From Thozetella sp. PMI_491 (taxonomy: Eukaryota; Ascomycota; Sordariomycetes; Chaetosphaeriales; Chaetosphaeriaceae): a stretch of 64,000 nucleotides of DNA. Below are positions 33,190-44,900 of this stretch, one piece after another. The notes beneath the pieces were generated by a model, which made no database searches, was not told the origin of the DNA, and saw only the letters and a program-made list of their open reading frames with translations. The first letter of the stretch is position 1. The number at the start of each line of letters is the position of its first letter. The stretch spans positions 1,135,905 through 1,199,904 of the forward strand of contig MU270016.1 of NCBI GenBank assembly GCA_021432635.1. The letters run 5' to 3'. The position numbers were made by a program, and so were the translations under genes.

Positions 33190-33415
33190 CTCTCCTGACT
33201 GGTCACTGTCATCTCGGCGAAGATATTACTCTTAATAATTGAAGTCGTCGAAAGGGCTATTGAGTTTAGCCTCAACTCCGTCCAACTCCTCCCCCTCCCT
33301 AAACACCCAATGTCCAATCCTGTAAATTATATTCACAACCCAGTTGCTAAGCCCTCGAAATGATTAAAAAGTCTGCGGTGAAGGGTACATTGACTTTACA
33401 ATGACGCTGTGGTAA

Positions 33416-35523
33416 TCAACCTAATGTAATCGCGCGAGTTTCTGGCTTTAACTCTAACCAAATACTCTTCAGCACGCGCCCTAGGCCTTTGCGATAGTAA
33501 ATTCCGTCTTGACACGAAACACAGAGTACATTAAAGAATTCATAATGTGGTGCGTCTCGGGGTCGTTTCTCAAGGCACCACTCTTCCAAGAAACCCACCT
33601 CGTTCCACGCGTTAGAGGCGCGTCCCTCGGATATCACGATAAATTCCTCACGAAAGCGATCAGCATCGCTTCCATGTTGCTCTGGAAGCTCCACCATATC
33701 CTCAAAATCTTCTGGATCTCCATAGTCTTCCGCAACCTGCATCCGGACCACTCCAGCCCACGCACCACTGTCGGTGTAGAGTGAGGCAACTATGCGATTG
33801 GCAAGAAGCTGGTCCATTAGAAGGGACCCCACAGTAGTTTGACAGTATAGAAAGGGACCTCCCGGGGCGGATGGTGGTGGTGCATCGAAATCAGATGCAA
33901 GTGGTAGTGGGAAGTGGAAACGAGTCTTGCTGTCGGATATATGAGCAAATGTCGTCTCTTCTGGGCCTTCAAATGGTAACGCATAGCGGGACCACCCCTT
34001 CGGGAGGTCACCGGACCGCTGATGACGTTTATAGTCGTCGATTACCGGCCTGACCGGCGAATCGACGGCGTCCGCAACATACCACTTAACCGTTGGCTTT
34101 AGCTGCCAGGAGCTCTGGGCACTCATGACGGTTTTATACTTAGACCCTGGCCAAGAAACAATGCTCTTGCTCTTGATGTAGTCGTAGCCACACTTCCAGC
34201 TTCGGGGGTCGATGTTAGTCTGCCACCCAATCCAGGACCAGCTAGGGAAGGCAGGGCTGGCCTGGTTCCAGGCACGCTGCGCGTCTTTGTCGACTGTTCT
34301 TCTTCGGCAAGGACCAAATGGACGCCACAGAAGTGCAACATCCAGAAACATCTCCGGGAGGCCGTAGAGAAAGCCACCTTGAAATGTACGTCCCAGAGAC
34401 GTTGTAATACCGGCAAATGCTGGCAAGACGTCGGCATCGAACGTGAGCTCCCGGTTGTTGAATGCCGCGACCAGCTGCAGATACATATGAAGATTTGGCC
34501 GGGGGGGAAGTACGAGTCTCGAAAGATATCCGCAAACTTGTCGTTACACCTAGTGTTCTCGAAGGCCAATTGCTGCTCCGACGTTCTCTCGGACCACGAA
34601 TGACAGTGGCACTCCCAGAAAGCGCCGTGCTCGGTGAAGTAAAGCGTCCGGCGTGAGAAGACTATTTCCTGCAGCGTCCAGCCCCTCGAATACCATTTTG
34701 TGTGTGGAACGTACTCTAGGCGGGTAAGCTGATGCTCAGTAGCAGTCGACCAACTTTTAACACGCTGCTTAGGATCTAAGCCCGGAGTGAGTTCTGGAAT
34801 GCCGCGTAGCCCGTGGTCTGCGCAATCTCCGATGGCCACCACCACGGTTAAGGAAGCGTGAGAATAGATATTGGCCATGTCACGGATGTGCTTCTCTTTC
34901 GCTTTGTCGTCATCCTGGATGATGCATAGTCGGTCAACCCAGAGATATCGCTCGCCAAGGACGCGTAGTAATTCTATAACATCTCGAATGGTCCTTGGCA
35001 TGGATGGATCGAGAAGACATCCTGGTGTCTGTAGCTGATCTAGGTTCTCTTTGCAGGCTAGGCCGGAAGTGGTCGATCCCCAGACGTAGCTTAGAGCTAC
35101 GTACTTGGCGGAGACCGGTGACTTCACAAGACAAGCTTCACTAGTGTCGATGAGCCAATACGGCTTGGTCTCGGCCTCGGGCGCAGCCTGGCAATGAAGA
35201 CCGTGACGTGTGTTGCAGCCCTGGATCCAGGCTTTCATCTTAGAAATGCTGATCCACTCCTCTTCGAACCGTCTCGTCCCCTCGACGGGCGAACCACTTG
35301 TGGAGTCAAAGTCACTCTTAAGCCAACCGGGCTTGTCTGTTGTTCCACTCTGGGTTTTTCCAAGCAGGCCCCTCATAAATTCTTTCAACTGTTTGAGCTC
35401 GTCGCTTTGCCTCAGGGCCTCCCCCGAAACGGGCATGGCAAGCGTCTGTGTTGCCAAAGGAGACTTGTGCCGCGAGATGTTATCACTGTCGCCGGAAGGG
35501 GGCTTCAGGGGCTGCCGAGGCAT
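33416..35523 (-). pseudogene. HET-domain gene with a single-base frameshift
   Basis: The 5' part (35523 to about 34508) has the HET core: YVALSYVWG, RYLWVDRLCIIQDD and SRGWTLQE. The 3' part (about 34506 to 33416) carries the expected continuation in another frame: NNRELTF, LPAFAGI, FLYGLPEMF, PSWSWIGW, and the usual C-terminal region ending ITLG. The frames change within a run of seven G at 34501-34507 (C7 on the coding strand); one more base would align them. No GT-AG intron that keeps both conserved blocks was found. This is either a natural inactivating indel, a phase-variable-like tract, or a homopolymer assembly error. If intact it would be about 700 aa. HET proteins trigger programmed cell death after non-self recognition. 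Confidence 0.75.
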
Positions 35524-36058
35524 CCTGTTTACCAGGTACCCGAGATTTGCGCCAATAACAACTGTTTATCTGGAACAATGTGCTGATTTGAAGTAGTAAT
35601 ACTATTGTGGCCAGAGAGTTCGCAGATTGATAAGGTCGAACAGGCGGCCTGCCGATATGCCGATATGCGGGGGCGGCACATATTACTACCAACCCTAACC
35701 CTATCTAGTAGTATTTGCACTTCATAGGGTCCGAATGAGTACGGAGGATAAAGCTAGCTACCATAGGTAGACGAGGTAGGTAGATACGCTACAAATAACA
35801 ATTTAGTGCCGGCAGGGAGACTGTATCGCAATGTTGCGTTGGTCGTAAAGCTCTACTCTCCCCCTATCGTTCTGCTCACAAGATGCACATGCTGGTTAAG
35901 CTCGCCGTGTAAATTATCTCCCAGTCCTTGTACCTTCTCACACAAGAAAGAACTATCTCTATCCTAGCAAAATCTGCCTCGGCCATTAATATGATTGCGT
36001 TTACTAAATCTTCGACCAAGGGCTGACTTGAGCTAAAGTTGGGTTACTGCACAGGCAA
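35524..36058. other. Intergenic, nothing recognised
   Basis: 535 bp: promoter of the HET locus and 3' flank of the phosphatase. Confidence 0.5.
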
Positions 36059-37638
36059 TTAGTGGGAACGTTGGACAACAAATTGGTCGGAGTGATCCTT
36101 GTATAATATCGAGGAATCCAGCACTTCTCCAGTCGTGGACTTGATGAATTCCACCTTCAAGTTGTTTCTATCCAGGAAAGAGACAGTGGCGTAGCTGAAA
36201 TCATCGGCATAAGCAAAGCGGTTGGACGTCATGTTGGCTCCAGCGGGCTTCAGGCCCTCGATATTCCCCGCTCCGCCGGCCACGATGTACATCGGTGCTG
36301 TGGGGTTGTGCATCCCTGCCGGATCAGCGATGTTGTCATATACCGGAGCGAATCGCTGTGAGTTATGAACATGGCCGAAGATAGCTAAGTCGACGCCGTA
36401 TCGAAAAAATAGAGGCTCGAAGGCAGCCTGGCACGGTTCGCAACGGCTGGCACTCCCGCCGGTTGTGTACCAAGGCCGATGGCCCGCCACCACTAACCAG
36501 GGGGTGACGCTGCGGTCCACGGAGGCGAAGTCTGCTTCGAGAAAATCGAGCTGTTGGTTCTCAGTGCCGAAGGGTCCGCTGTTCAAGCCCGCAGAGCCGC
36601 CTGGTTGGTCAGGTGCATTGGCAAAGTCAGTCTCAGTGTCGATCATCGTGACATGAACCATGCCGTACTCAAAAGAGTACCAAAATGGTGGGTTGGCGAG
36701 CTTAGAAGCCTTGTTTGCGTTGATCCTCAAACGGTCATGAGGAGAAGTAGATGGGAATGCAGTCGGCATAGTAAGGCCGAATCGGATCATGAAGTCCGTA
36801 AAGTTCTTTTGGCCCGTGGGGCAGAGGAAGGTGGTATAGTCCAGCTCTTGGCAAGCGGCCTCGTGGTTGCCGGGGCTGGCCATATACGGCTTGCGGCCCG
36901 AGATGGGGGCAAGTTGGCCGTAAAACTGTTCGAGGATGGCTTCGTACGCGTTTACGCCGTCGAATAGATTTTTGGGTTTCATATACCAATCGTCTGCATA
37001 GGCGAGATCGCCGGGATGGAGCACAAACTCGTAGTCATTGAGCGTGCTGGCGAGACGGCTGATAGTGGTGTGGTTGAGAGAAGGATCCAGAGTTGGGATG
37101 ATGTCCCTCTTACTATGGTCCATTTGTATGGTGTACCCATCGGCGCCGTAGACGCCGAGATCGATGACGGCGTTGATGGAGAAGGGAGTCTGGTCACCGG
37201 CCGTGCGAGGACTGAAAAAGTGCTCTACGGTCGAGTTCGTAGACACAATCTTATAGTAGTAAGTAGTGGCCTGCGTCAAATTCGCGAGAATTACGGTATT
37301 GAAATACGTCCGTGATGTCGGATACGTGATAGACGAGCTCGAGCAGGCCACCAGATCGAGAGCTTGGGCGGTGGTGCCATACTGGACACACGGCCTGTTA
37401 ATCTCTTGATATGTGTTCCACCCGATCGAGACCGCTAGAGAGCTCAGAGAGTCAGTTCGACGAACCACTTTTGAGAACGAAGCGGGACGGGTGCAGACTG
37501 ACAGTTTGCAGCGTGTATGGCGAGTCGCTGCTGAAGTGGGGTTGTCAAGTCACTGGGTTTCGGGGGGTAGCTTGCTGCAGCCTTGGCGCAAGCGGCCAGC
37601 AGTGGCATCACCTTTGCTGCCGTGTACAGGATCCTCAT
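36059..37638 (-). CDS. Secreted purple acid phosphatase
   Basis: Exons 37638-37503 and 37434-36059 (503 aa). The ATG at 37638 gives a signal peptide (RILYTAAKVMPLLAACAKAAA) followed by YPPKPSDLTTP, the standard start of fungal PAPs. The acceptor CTCTAG joins HAAN to SVSIGWNTYQ, the N-terminal fibronectin-like domain. Metallophosphatase motifs in order: DLG, GDLAYADD, GNHEAA, VAGHRPWY and FGHVHNSQR, supplying the Fe/Me ligands including the Tyr in GDLAY. Several N-glycosylation sequons (NLT, NST, NHT, NFT, NMT). It would act outside the cell or in the vacuole releasing phosphate from esters such as phytate. Phosphate-starvation control is typical of the family but no site was identified. Confidence 0.9.
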
Positions 37639-39293
37639 CGTCCTATTGTTCCACCAGCGGAGCGGACTGGGGTCAAGAGCATGTCCAAGAGCACGAAAGA
37701 CGGACGGGGCCTCTTCGCGAGTCCATATCACCAAGCCATGTGACTAGCTGTGGTAGTAGCCTTTGGTGTGACCGGAAAAATTGGCACGTGCTGATTGGCG
37801 CTATTGCTAGTGGCTGTGTGTCACGAGGCAGAAAGGGTGGCGTAAAGCCGGAAGATGAGATCAGCATTTGAGCTCGTCACCCGACTCTTTTCCTCTGCGA
37901 ATGCTTTAGGGTCGATTGATTAGAGTTTCTCTGGTGACGACAAAGCCACAAGAATTGCTAGGTTTCTTAATCAACAACATTGTAGTGAATTTTCAAGGAC
38001 TTAGACAAAGTCAGACTGAAGATACGTTATGGACGCCCACCGGCCGGTAAGACAATAACTCGGCCTAGAACTATGAAGATGCGATGAAGATATCGATTCG
38101 ACACGGGCGTCCAATGTGTAGTATCGAATCTGTGGATTCTATTGCTAGCCTTTAGCTTATAACCACACATGGGAGCACCGCATGATGGTCATCAGCCCGG
38201 CATAGCTAAGGCAAGACAGCGCATCGAATGTGCCTGGCTTTCTCGACTAAGAACTGCGAGGCTACGGAGATATGCATGTTGGTATAGTCACAGCCAATTA
38301 CCGGATATTTGATGTTGGATTCCGGAGAGTGTGGTATCAACTAAGGCAGGTAATGTAGAATACATGGAGGATCCACGGGCGTTCAAGGGTATCTTTATAT
38401 CCACAGGTCTATTTCTGTCATTGGTCGGCTGAGGCGACCGACCCTGCTTCCCAGGTATATCTCATATGGATCTTTGCTCCGTATGGAGACAAGTCGGGGG
38501 ACAAGGGTACATCGTAAGGTCAGACCTTTGTAATCTGGCCACTCTCTTTGGTCGGCCTTTCGCCGTTCGACCCATCGCTTTAGCCAACCAAACCCTCGCA
38601 AGAGAAGCTCATTGTTATGACCGAACGCTGATCGACAAGGAGACACGCGTAATGCCGAATAAAATACTACGGTAACTGCCGGAGGTGGAGCCCATGGGCC
38701 CGGCTCTTGGACCTCTGTGTTTCACGTCCACTGCAGGGATCGTACCAGCTCGCCCAACCTCACGACCAACAAATTCACTACCAATGCAGGTACTAGTCTA
38801 GGTAGGCCCAGCTACCACAATTTACCGCACACATATTTACCCACATAGTTCCCTAGACCCCAGTGCACCTACTCCGCAACGCTGCTCGGGTATGAGTGAC
38901 TTTTTTTTAAACCACGCGGGAGCGCGGGGCCATTTCGCTCAGGACCCGGCTGCAATCCCCGCAACGATGGGCTCCTTGGCTTCCCGATCGACTACCGGCT
39001 ACCCGTCGGCGTGCCACGGCGAACGAGGGCGTCCCGATATGTCGGTGGGATTGCGCGGCCTACGCCAAGAAAGCGACTGCATACTGACCCTCTCGCTCAT
39101 TTACGGTATAGCTAGCGGATATACCCCCTGCTACTGTTTAGAATCGTGAAATCGGGACCAAGTACTGCGCAGATTCTCAGTAGTATATAGCCGCTCGCCA
39201 AGCAACTTGGCGGCCATGTTTTGTAAGGGTCACCATGAGTAGTCGGTCTCTCTCAGTACCTCCATCACTTTCGTTATATTGGAATTATATACA
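37639..39293. other. Intergenic, nothing recognised
   Basis: 1.65 kb. Several short frames, none with motifs. The first part is the phosphatase promoter, the last 200 bp the peroxidase promoter (TTATATAC at about 39284). Confidence 0.5.
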
Positions 39294-41232
39294 ATGGGCT
39301 CTTTCGCTTATTCTTTCGTTCTACTGCATGCCCTAGCGGCGCTTGCTTCTGCCGATACAAACGGAATCGATCCTCGTGATGTTTACGAGGAGATGGAACA
39401 CATCCTGGTTGACAACCAGGGCACTAATTCGGACGGATTTGTTAATGCGGTGACACCCTGCAGCAATTATGTCGGATTTGCGAACAACAGGACGATTCGC
39501 GGCGAGCAAACCTCTGCGCAATGGGTGCGCATGGTGTTCCATGATTTTGTCACCGCGGACATCGCTGCTGGCACCGGGTACGTACGCCGGTCTAATGGAT
39601 GCACTCACATGTATGTACTGACATAGCTTTGGTCAGGGGGCTTGATGCCTCCATAGGCTTTGAGAGCGACCGTGCCGAGAACTCCGGTCTGTTCGTGAAT
39701 GATACTTTGCAATTCGTAAGAGCCACACTCCCAACCATAGGTTTCTCTCACTAACTCCTTCACAGATGTCGCCCGTGAGTTTGAATGCTCGTTCTTGAAC
39801 GCTATATATTGATTATTGATTATAGACTGTCAACGCGTACCTGAGCATGTCGGACAATATTGCTCTGGTAAGACCCTCTAACAACTTGGGATCTAGTCTT
39901 CACTAACTCGTTGACCAATTAGGGCCTCATTGTCTCTGTGGCGACCTGCGGCGGCGATGCTGCTTCTATTCCCATCCGGACCGGTAGAATCGATGCCCAG
40001 GAGGCTGGCCCGGTCGGAGTTCCTGAGCCGACAACCGATCTTGAGACCACATTTGCGCAGTTTGCATTGGCAGGCTTCAACAGGAGCGATGCTATTGAGG
40101 CAACGTGAGGCCCTCCCGCGTTGTCATGGCATTCTTGGGTGGCGAGTTAACGTTCTTTTTAGAGTCTGTGGCCACTCGCTGGGACGCATCCACTACTCCA
40201 ATTTCCCCGAGATCGTCGACGAGAGCTTCGTCACGGACACCAAGTACGCATGTGTATTGCAGACTAGACATCTCCTCTTACTAACCCTGACGCAGCTTGG
40301 ACGGCGGGGAGGGATTCGACACCACGCCAGATGTGTTCGATGCCGCGGTTGTTAACGAATAGTAAGGACTATCCTAAGCACTAGTCTCCTGAGACTTTGA
40401 GTTGATTATATCTAGTCTCAACGGAACCGGCCTCATGGGCGGCCCTCTTGTCACAGCTCCTAGCGAGGCTGATAGGTCAGATCTTCGCCTATATGCCTCT
40501 GACTCGAACGCTACACTCGCGGCCATGACGGAAGATGCAATTTTCAGGCAAAAGTGCTACACGATCTTCGAGCGCATGATAAACACCGTTCCGAGCACCG
40601 TCACTCTGTCCGACCCAGTCACGCCTCTAACCTGGAAGGCAGTTGATGTGGCTCTCGATGTTGACTCCGCGGGCACCGTTTCGGTATCTGGAATGATCCG
40701 AAACCTGTGCACCGACGTTGCGCCGCCGGAGAGCGTCGCCTATATTACCGTCACGTCCGCCGGCAACTCCTCCGAGCAGAGCACCGGCGCCGCTACCGGA
40801 AATGGAACCTCGCTCTTCGGCAGCACCACTTATTGGTCGTTCAACAGCACGATTTCCTCGCCGGGCACAACGTCTCTGGACTTCCAGGACGTTAGCTATC
40901 CGATTAACGACAACATCTTCGTGCTGCCCGTGCAGTCAGTGGTGAACAGGGCTGCGCGGTCGGTCGTACTCCGGGCCGCGGCTCTTACCTCGCTGGCTTC
41001 CGATGCGGGAATGACGGGCGTTTTGTACGTTCCAACGTCGGTTCAGGGCACCATCACCAAGCAAGTTCAAAATGTCACAGTAGACATGAGCGCCTATGGA
41101 ACCGCGGGGGAGTATACCCTGTACGAAGGAAACGTCACGTTGGCTAATGCCGCTAGCGTTGTCGTAAAGGTAGTCATGGGCGATGCTGCTAGCCAGACTG
41201 TCAAGACTAGCATCTTCGACGGCGGGTTTTAA
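39294..41232 (+). CDS. Secreted heme peroxidase (class II-like, AA2 type)
   Basis: Eight exons: 39294-39577, 39637-39715, 39766-39774, 39826-39867, 39923-40104, 40163-40243, 40296-40361 and 40416-41232 (519 aa). The third exon is only 9 nt (Met-Ser-Pro). Signal peptide at residues 1-20 (SFAYSFVLLHALAALASA). Distal pocket R79-M-V-F82-H83 (WVRMVFHDF), structural GLDASIGFESDRAEN, IPIRTGRIDA, and proximal His H203 in VCGHSLGR. The C-terminal 270 aa is an extension rich in Ser/Thr/Val with N-glycosylation sequons, unlike short lignin peroxidases. Expected to oxidise phenolics with H2O2 outside the cell. All junctions are in frame. Confidence 0.87.
39766..39774 (+). other. 9-nt microexon (Met-Ser-Pro) of the peroxidase gene
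   Basis: Flanked by a CTTCACAG acceptor and a GTGAGT donor, both phase 0. Its three residues bridge LQF and TVNAYLSMSDNIAL, matching the length of the loop in relatives. Confidence 0.7.
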
Positions 41233-41943
41233 GGAGCCTTTACAGCATAATCTCTAATAGGTATATTTAACTCAAATGAAAATAAGGTCAATACAGAACG
41301 CTTAGAGCATTAAATTACGGCTGGGGACAGATGAAAATCGATGTTCTCCAACTGCAGCCAATAATGCTGTGGATGTCTTGGCAGTATGTGCGGCAACTTG
41401 GAGTAGGTATGGGAAGGCCTTCATGCAGCCATCTGTGGCAGATCGCCAGGCAGTCACATAAGAGAGCCAGGTAAATTGGCTACAAAATTCTGCCGACGTA
41501 GACGTATAATGGTAGGCAAACTCATGTATAAATTGTGGCCAATTCCATCCGGACGTCGCTGCGTCAGCCCCGCGACCACGCAGTTCCATACACACTCTGA
41601 ACCGCCACTTCGTCCCAGCCTTGCTATTTTCACACATTGAATACGTGCGCCAGTGCGAAGCGAATATTTTCCGCGTCAGCCACTACCAATTCTCCCAAGA
41701 ACGACATGCACTTGAACTCGAATGCAACTGACATCGCCAAGATAGTCGGTCATACTTCATAACTGTGATCGGTCGATAGAGGGGACTTATGTGGTCATGT
41801 CTATGCTCATCGTAGTTTAACTGACCATTTTCCCCCTCACTTCTCGAGGCCTCCACAGCCGCTCCGCCCCTCCCCTTTTTTCGAGAATCAGTGTTGCTCT
41901 TTATCAACACGACAGCCCCCTAGAACATATATTAATAAACGCA
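41233..41943. other. Intergenic, nothing recognised
   Basis: 711 bp; a 111-codon minus-strand frame at 41302-41637 shows no motif. The end is the promoter of the lipase-NACHT gene. Confidence 0.5.
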
Positions 41944-44900
41944 ATGGCTTCTGCTATCTCTGGACAATCTATTCCGGGATCAATATCAAGCACGGGCCTT
42001 TCTGTTGTCTATGAGCCTTCCGGTGAGACGCCGGTCGTGGAGTACGTTTTGAAAGTCAAAGCTAGGCTTTGAACCATCTTAGAGGCCGAGCTAAGAAGCC
42101 CGACGACTAACTAACCTAGCATTGTCCTTGTGCATGGCTTACAGGGACATCCTTACAAGACTTGGGCAGCCAAAGCATCTGCGAAGCGGAAGTCGAAGGA
42201 AGTCGAAAGTCAAGATGGCGATTCCACCAGTCCGCGAAATTCAAAGTTCATGCGTCTGGCACACAGAATAAAGTCACGGGTACCCTTCCCCAACAATACT
42301 GAAGGGACGCAAACTCGATATGAGGAAGCTTCTAGCCCAGCCAACGAGGATGACGCGATCAACCATGTGGCACCCGTATTTTGGCCTGCCGATCTTCTCC
42401 CACGGGAATGTACGTCTCGTTTGTCGTGGAAGCCTGTTCTTTTTCGATGTTATTATCCAGTTTCTCTGACCCGCTATCTAATCACAGGTCCTTTGGCGAG
42501 AATAATGGTTTGGGGCTATGACTCCAAAATCACAAAGTTCAATTGGGCGCCTTCCAACCAGAATAGTCTTCTCTCGTATGGAAAAGACTTGCTCTATGCC
42601 CTAGCTAGAGAACGGCCGCTCAAGCGCCGTGTTGTTTTCGTAGCGCATTCACTTGGTGGTATTATCGTGAAAGAGGTTTGTCGAGCACCTTCCTATGGAA
42701 TGCCTGCTGAGAAATTGCAGAAACCTGACATCTCATCCAGACTCTTCATTATTCTTCTGTCTCGAGCGAGGACCCACATAGAGACATACTTCTATCGACA
42801 TCTGCTGTAGTATTTCTTGGTACACCTCACCGCGGCAGTCAGAAATTTGCTAGCTACGGCGAGTTCGTTCGCCAAGTGGCGGCAAGCATCATGCGAGCCG
42901 ATACAAGCACCGTGATTCTTGATGCTCTTGGTCTAAGATCCTCAGATCTGGAGCGATGTCAAGAGTCCTTCTCTAGGTTGTGGTCCGAAAATGACTTTCG
43001 AGTAAAAACATTCAAGGAGGGTCTTGCCCTGACAGGAGTTAACATCGCCATTCTGAACCAAAAGGTAAGAATATCCTACAGAGCCAGTCCAAGTCAGTTT
43101 ACCATCTGAACTTACCTGACTTGCCTTGGATTGCAGGTGGTTCCAGACGAATCAGCCGTGCTTGGTGTCTATAGAGAGCACGTTGAGACTCTTGAGGCCA
43201 ATCATAGAGACATGTGCCGCTTCGACGGCGCAAACGACCCCAATTACCGCAAGGTTTCCGGTGAATTGCGCCACATTTACAAATCTATCCAAACTATCTT
43301 TCGCGAGTCCGCAAACGAAGTTCTTGATAAGTATTTGTCACTGGACGCGTACTCTCAAGGTGTGTTGGACTCCTCGACTTTGCTTCTTTTGGCCGAGCCT
43401 GACAATTCTTTCCCCCATCAGCCTGTCTCAACAGCCTCAGATTTCCACGCATGGATGCCCGCCTTGCCACAATTCGTAGCCCCATGATTAAAACATGCAT
43501 CTGGTTAGCACAGAACGAGACATATATCGCATGGGTGCAGCGCAAGAATGTCGGCACTCACCATGGCCTACTCCGGATCCTTGGGAAGCCCGGTTCAGGG
43601 AAATCCACCCTGGTCAAGTCGGCAATGAGGAGGGCAGCCTCGGATCCTCGTCATCAAAAAGATTGCATCGCGGGGTTCTTTTTTGATGCTAAGGGCGAGC
43701 CATTGGAACGGACTTCGCAGGGCCTCTTCCGCTCATTGCTCTTCCAGATTCTGAAGCACGACAAGAAGCAGCTACAGCGGTTTGTGGAATTTTTCGCTGT
43801 AAAACTTCTTGGCTTAGCTACAAACCGCGAAGAGCTGGTGACATGGTATGAAGAAGATCTCAAGGAGTACCTACGATCTATATTCACGCAAACCGGAGGC
43901 CCTGGGTTCAGAACACTCGTGTTTATTGATGCTCTCGATGAATGCGGCGATGAAGACACTCAACGAGACTTATCTTTTTATCTGCGTGAACTGGCCGAAG
44001 CTGCCGAAGAAGCCGGGGCCGGGCTCGACATTTGTATTTCCCACAGACACTACCTTGCTTCAGACTTGGGCAATTGCCTCAGCTTGACGACGGAGCACTT
44101 TAACAACCTGGATATATCGGCGTACGTGACCAGGCGACTCAGCCTTAGCGACGGCAATCATAACATAGAAATTATAAAGCTCAGAGACGAGATTGTCAAG
44201 AGATCATCCGGCATCTTCCTCTGGGCCATCTTGGTAGTAGACGAGCTACTGAAGGAGCGCGCAAAGGGCAGAGGCCCTGTTTATCTCAGGCAGCAAATGG
44301 AACGTGTTCCTCTCGGTCTACAGAACCTCTTCGAAAATATCATCTCGGGAACCCCAGCGGAAGATAGGTTCACCGCAGTTCGACTGTTTCAGTGGGCCAC
44401 ACTCTCTGTGCACCCCTTGCGGATACGCGAATGGCGCCAAATCGTTGCATTTCTAGGTGTGTTCCCGCCAACATCCTTGAAGGAGTGGCAGAATTCCGCG
44501 GACTCGGTCGACACGGATGAGCAGCTAGAAACGCGCATTCGAACATTGTCCCGTGGCCTTATCGAAGTAAGAAGTGTCAACAAGGCTGGCCAGCCAGACG
44601 GCGACGAGGTGGACCTTGAATCACTTGATGCGGGCGCTGGTTCGCTAGACCCAGACTACGGTGAGACGAGGGTTGTGCAAGTGATACATGAATCGGTCCG
44701 CCAGTTCTTTCTCTTCCAAGGTGGCTTCAAAATACTCGACCCAATCATCGGAGAACTCGCTGCCGTGAATGGACACCTCTCCATAATGGACATGTGTCTA
44801 GATTATGTCCAGGTATCCGAGCTCGACGCGCTAATAAACGCCAGAAAAGTAAGTGATCCTCACCATCAAACCAATGGAAGCTCGTATAGCTTCTCTATGA

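Noticed and set aside
43360-43421. Apparent frameshift between the lipase and NACHT parts
   Set aside because: A GTGTGT...ATCAG intron explains it and yields SQACLNSLRFP in frame.
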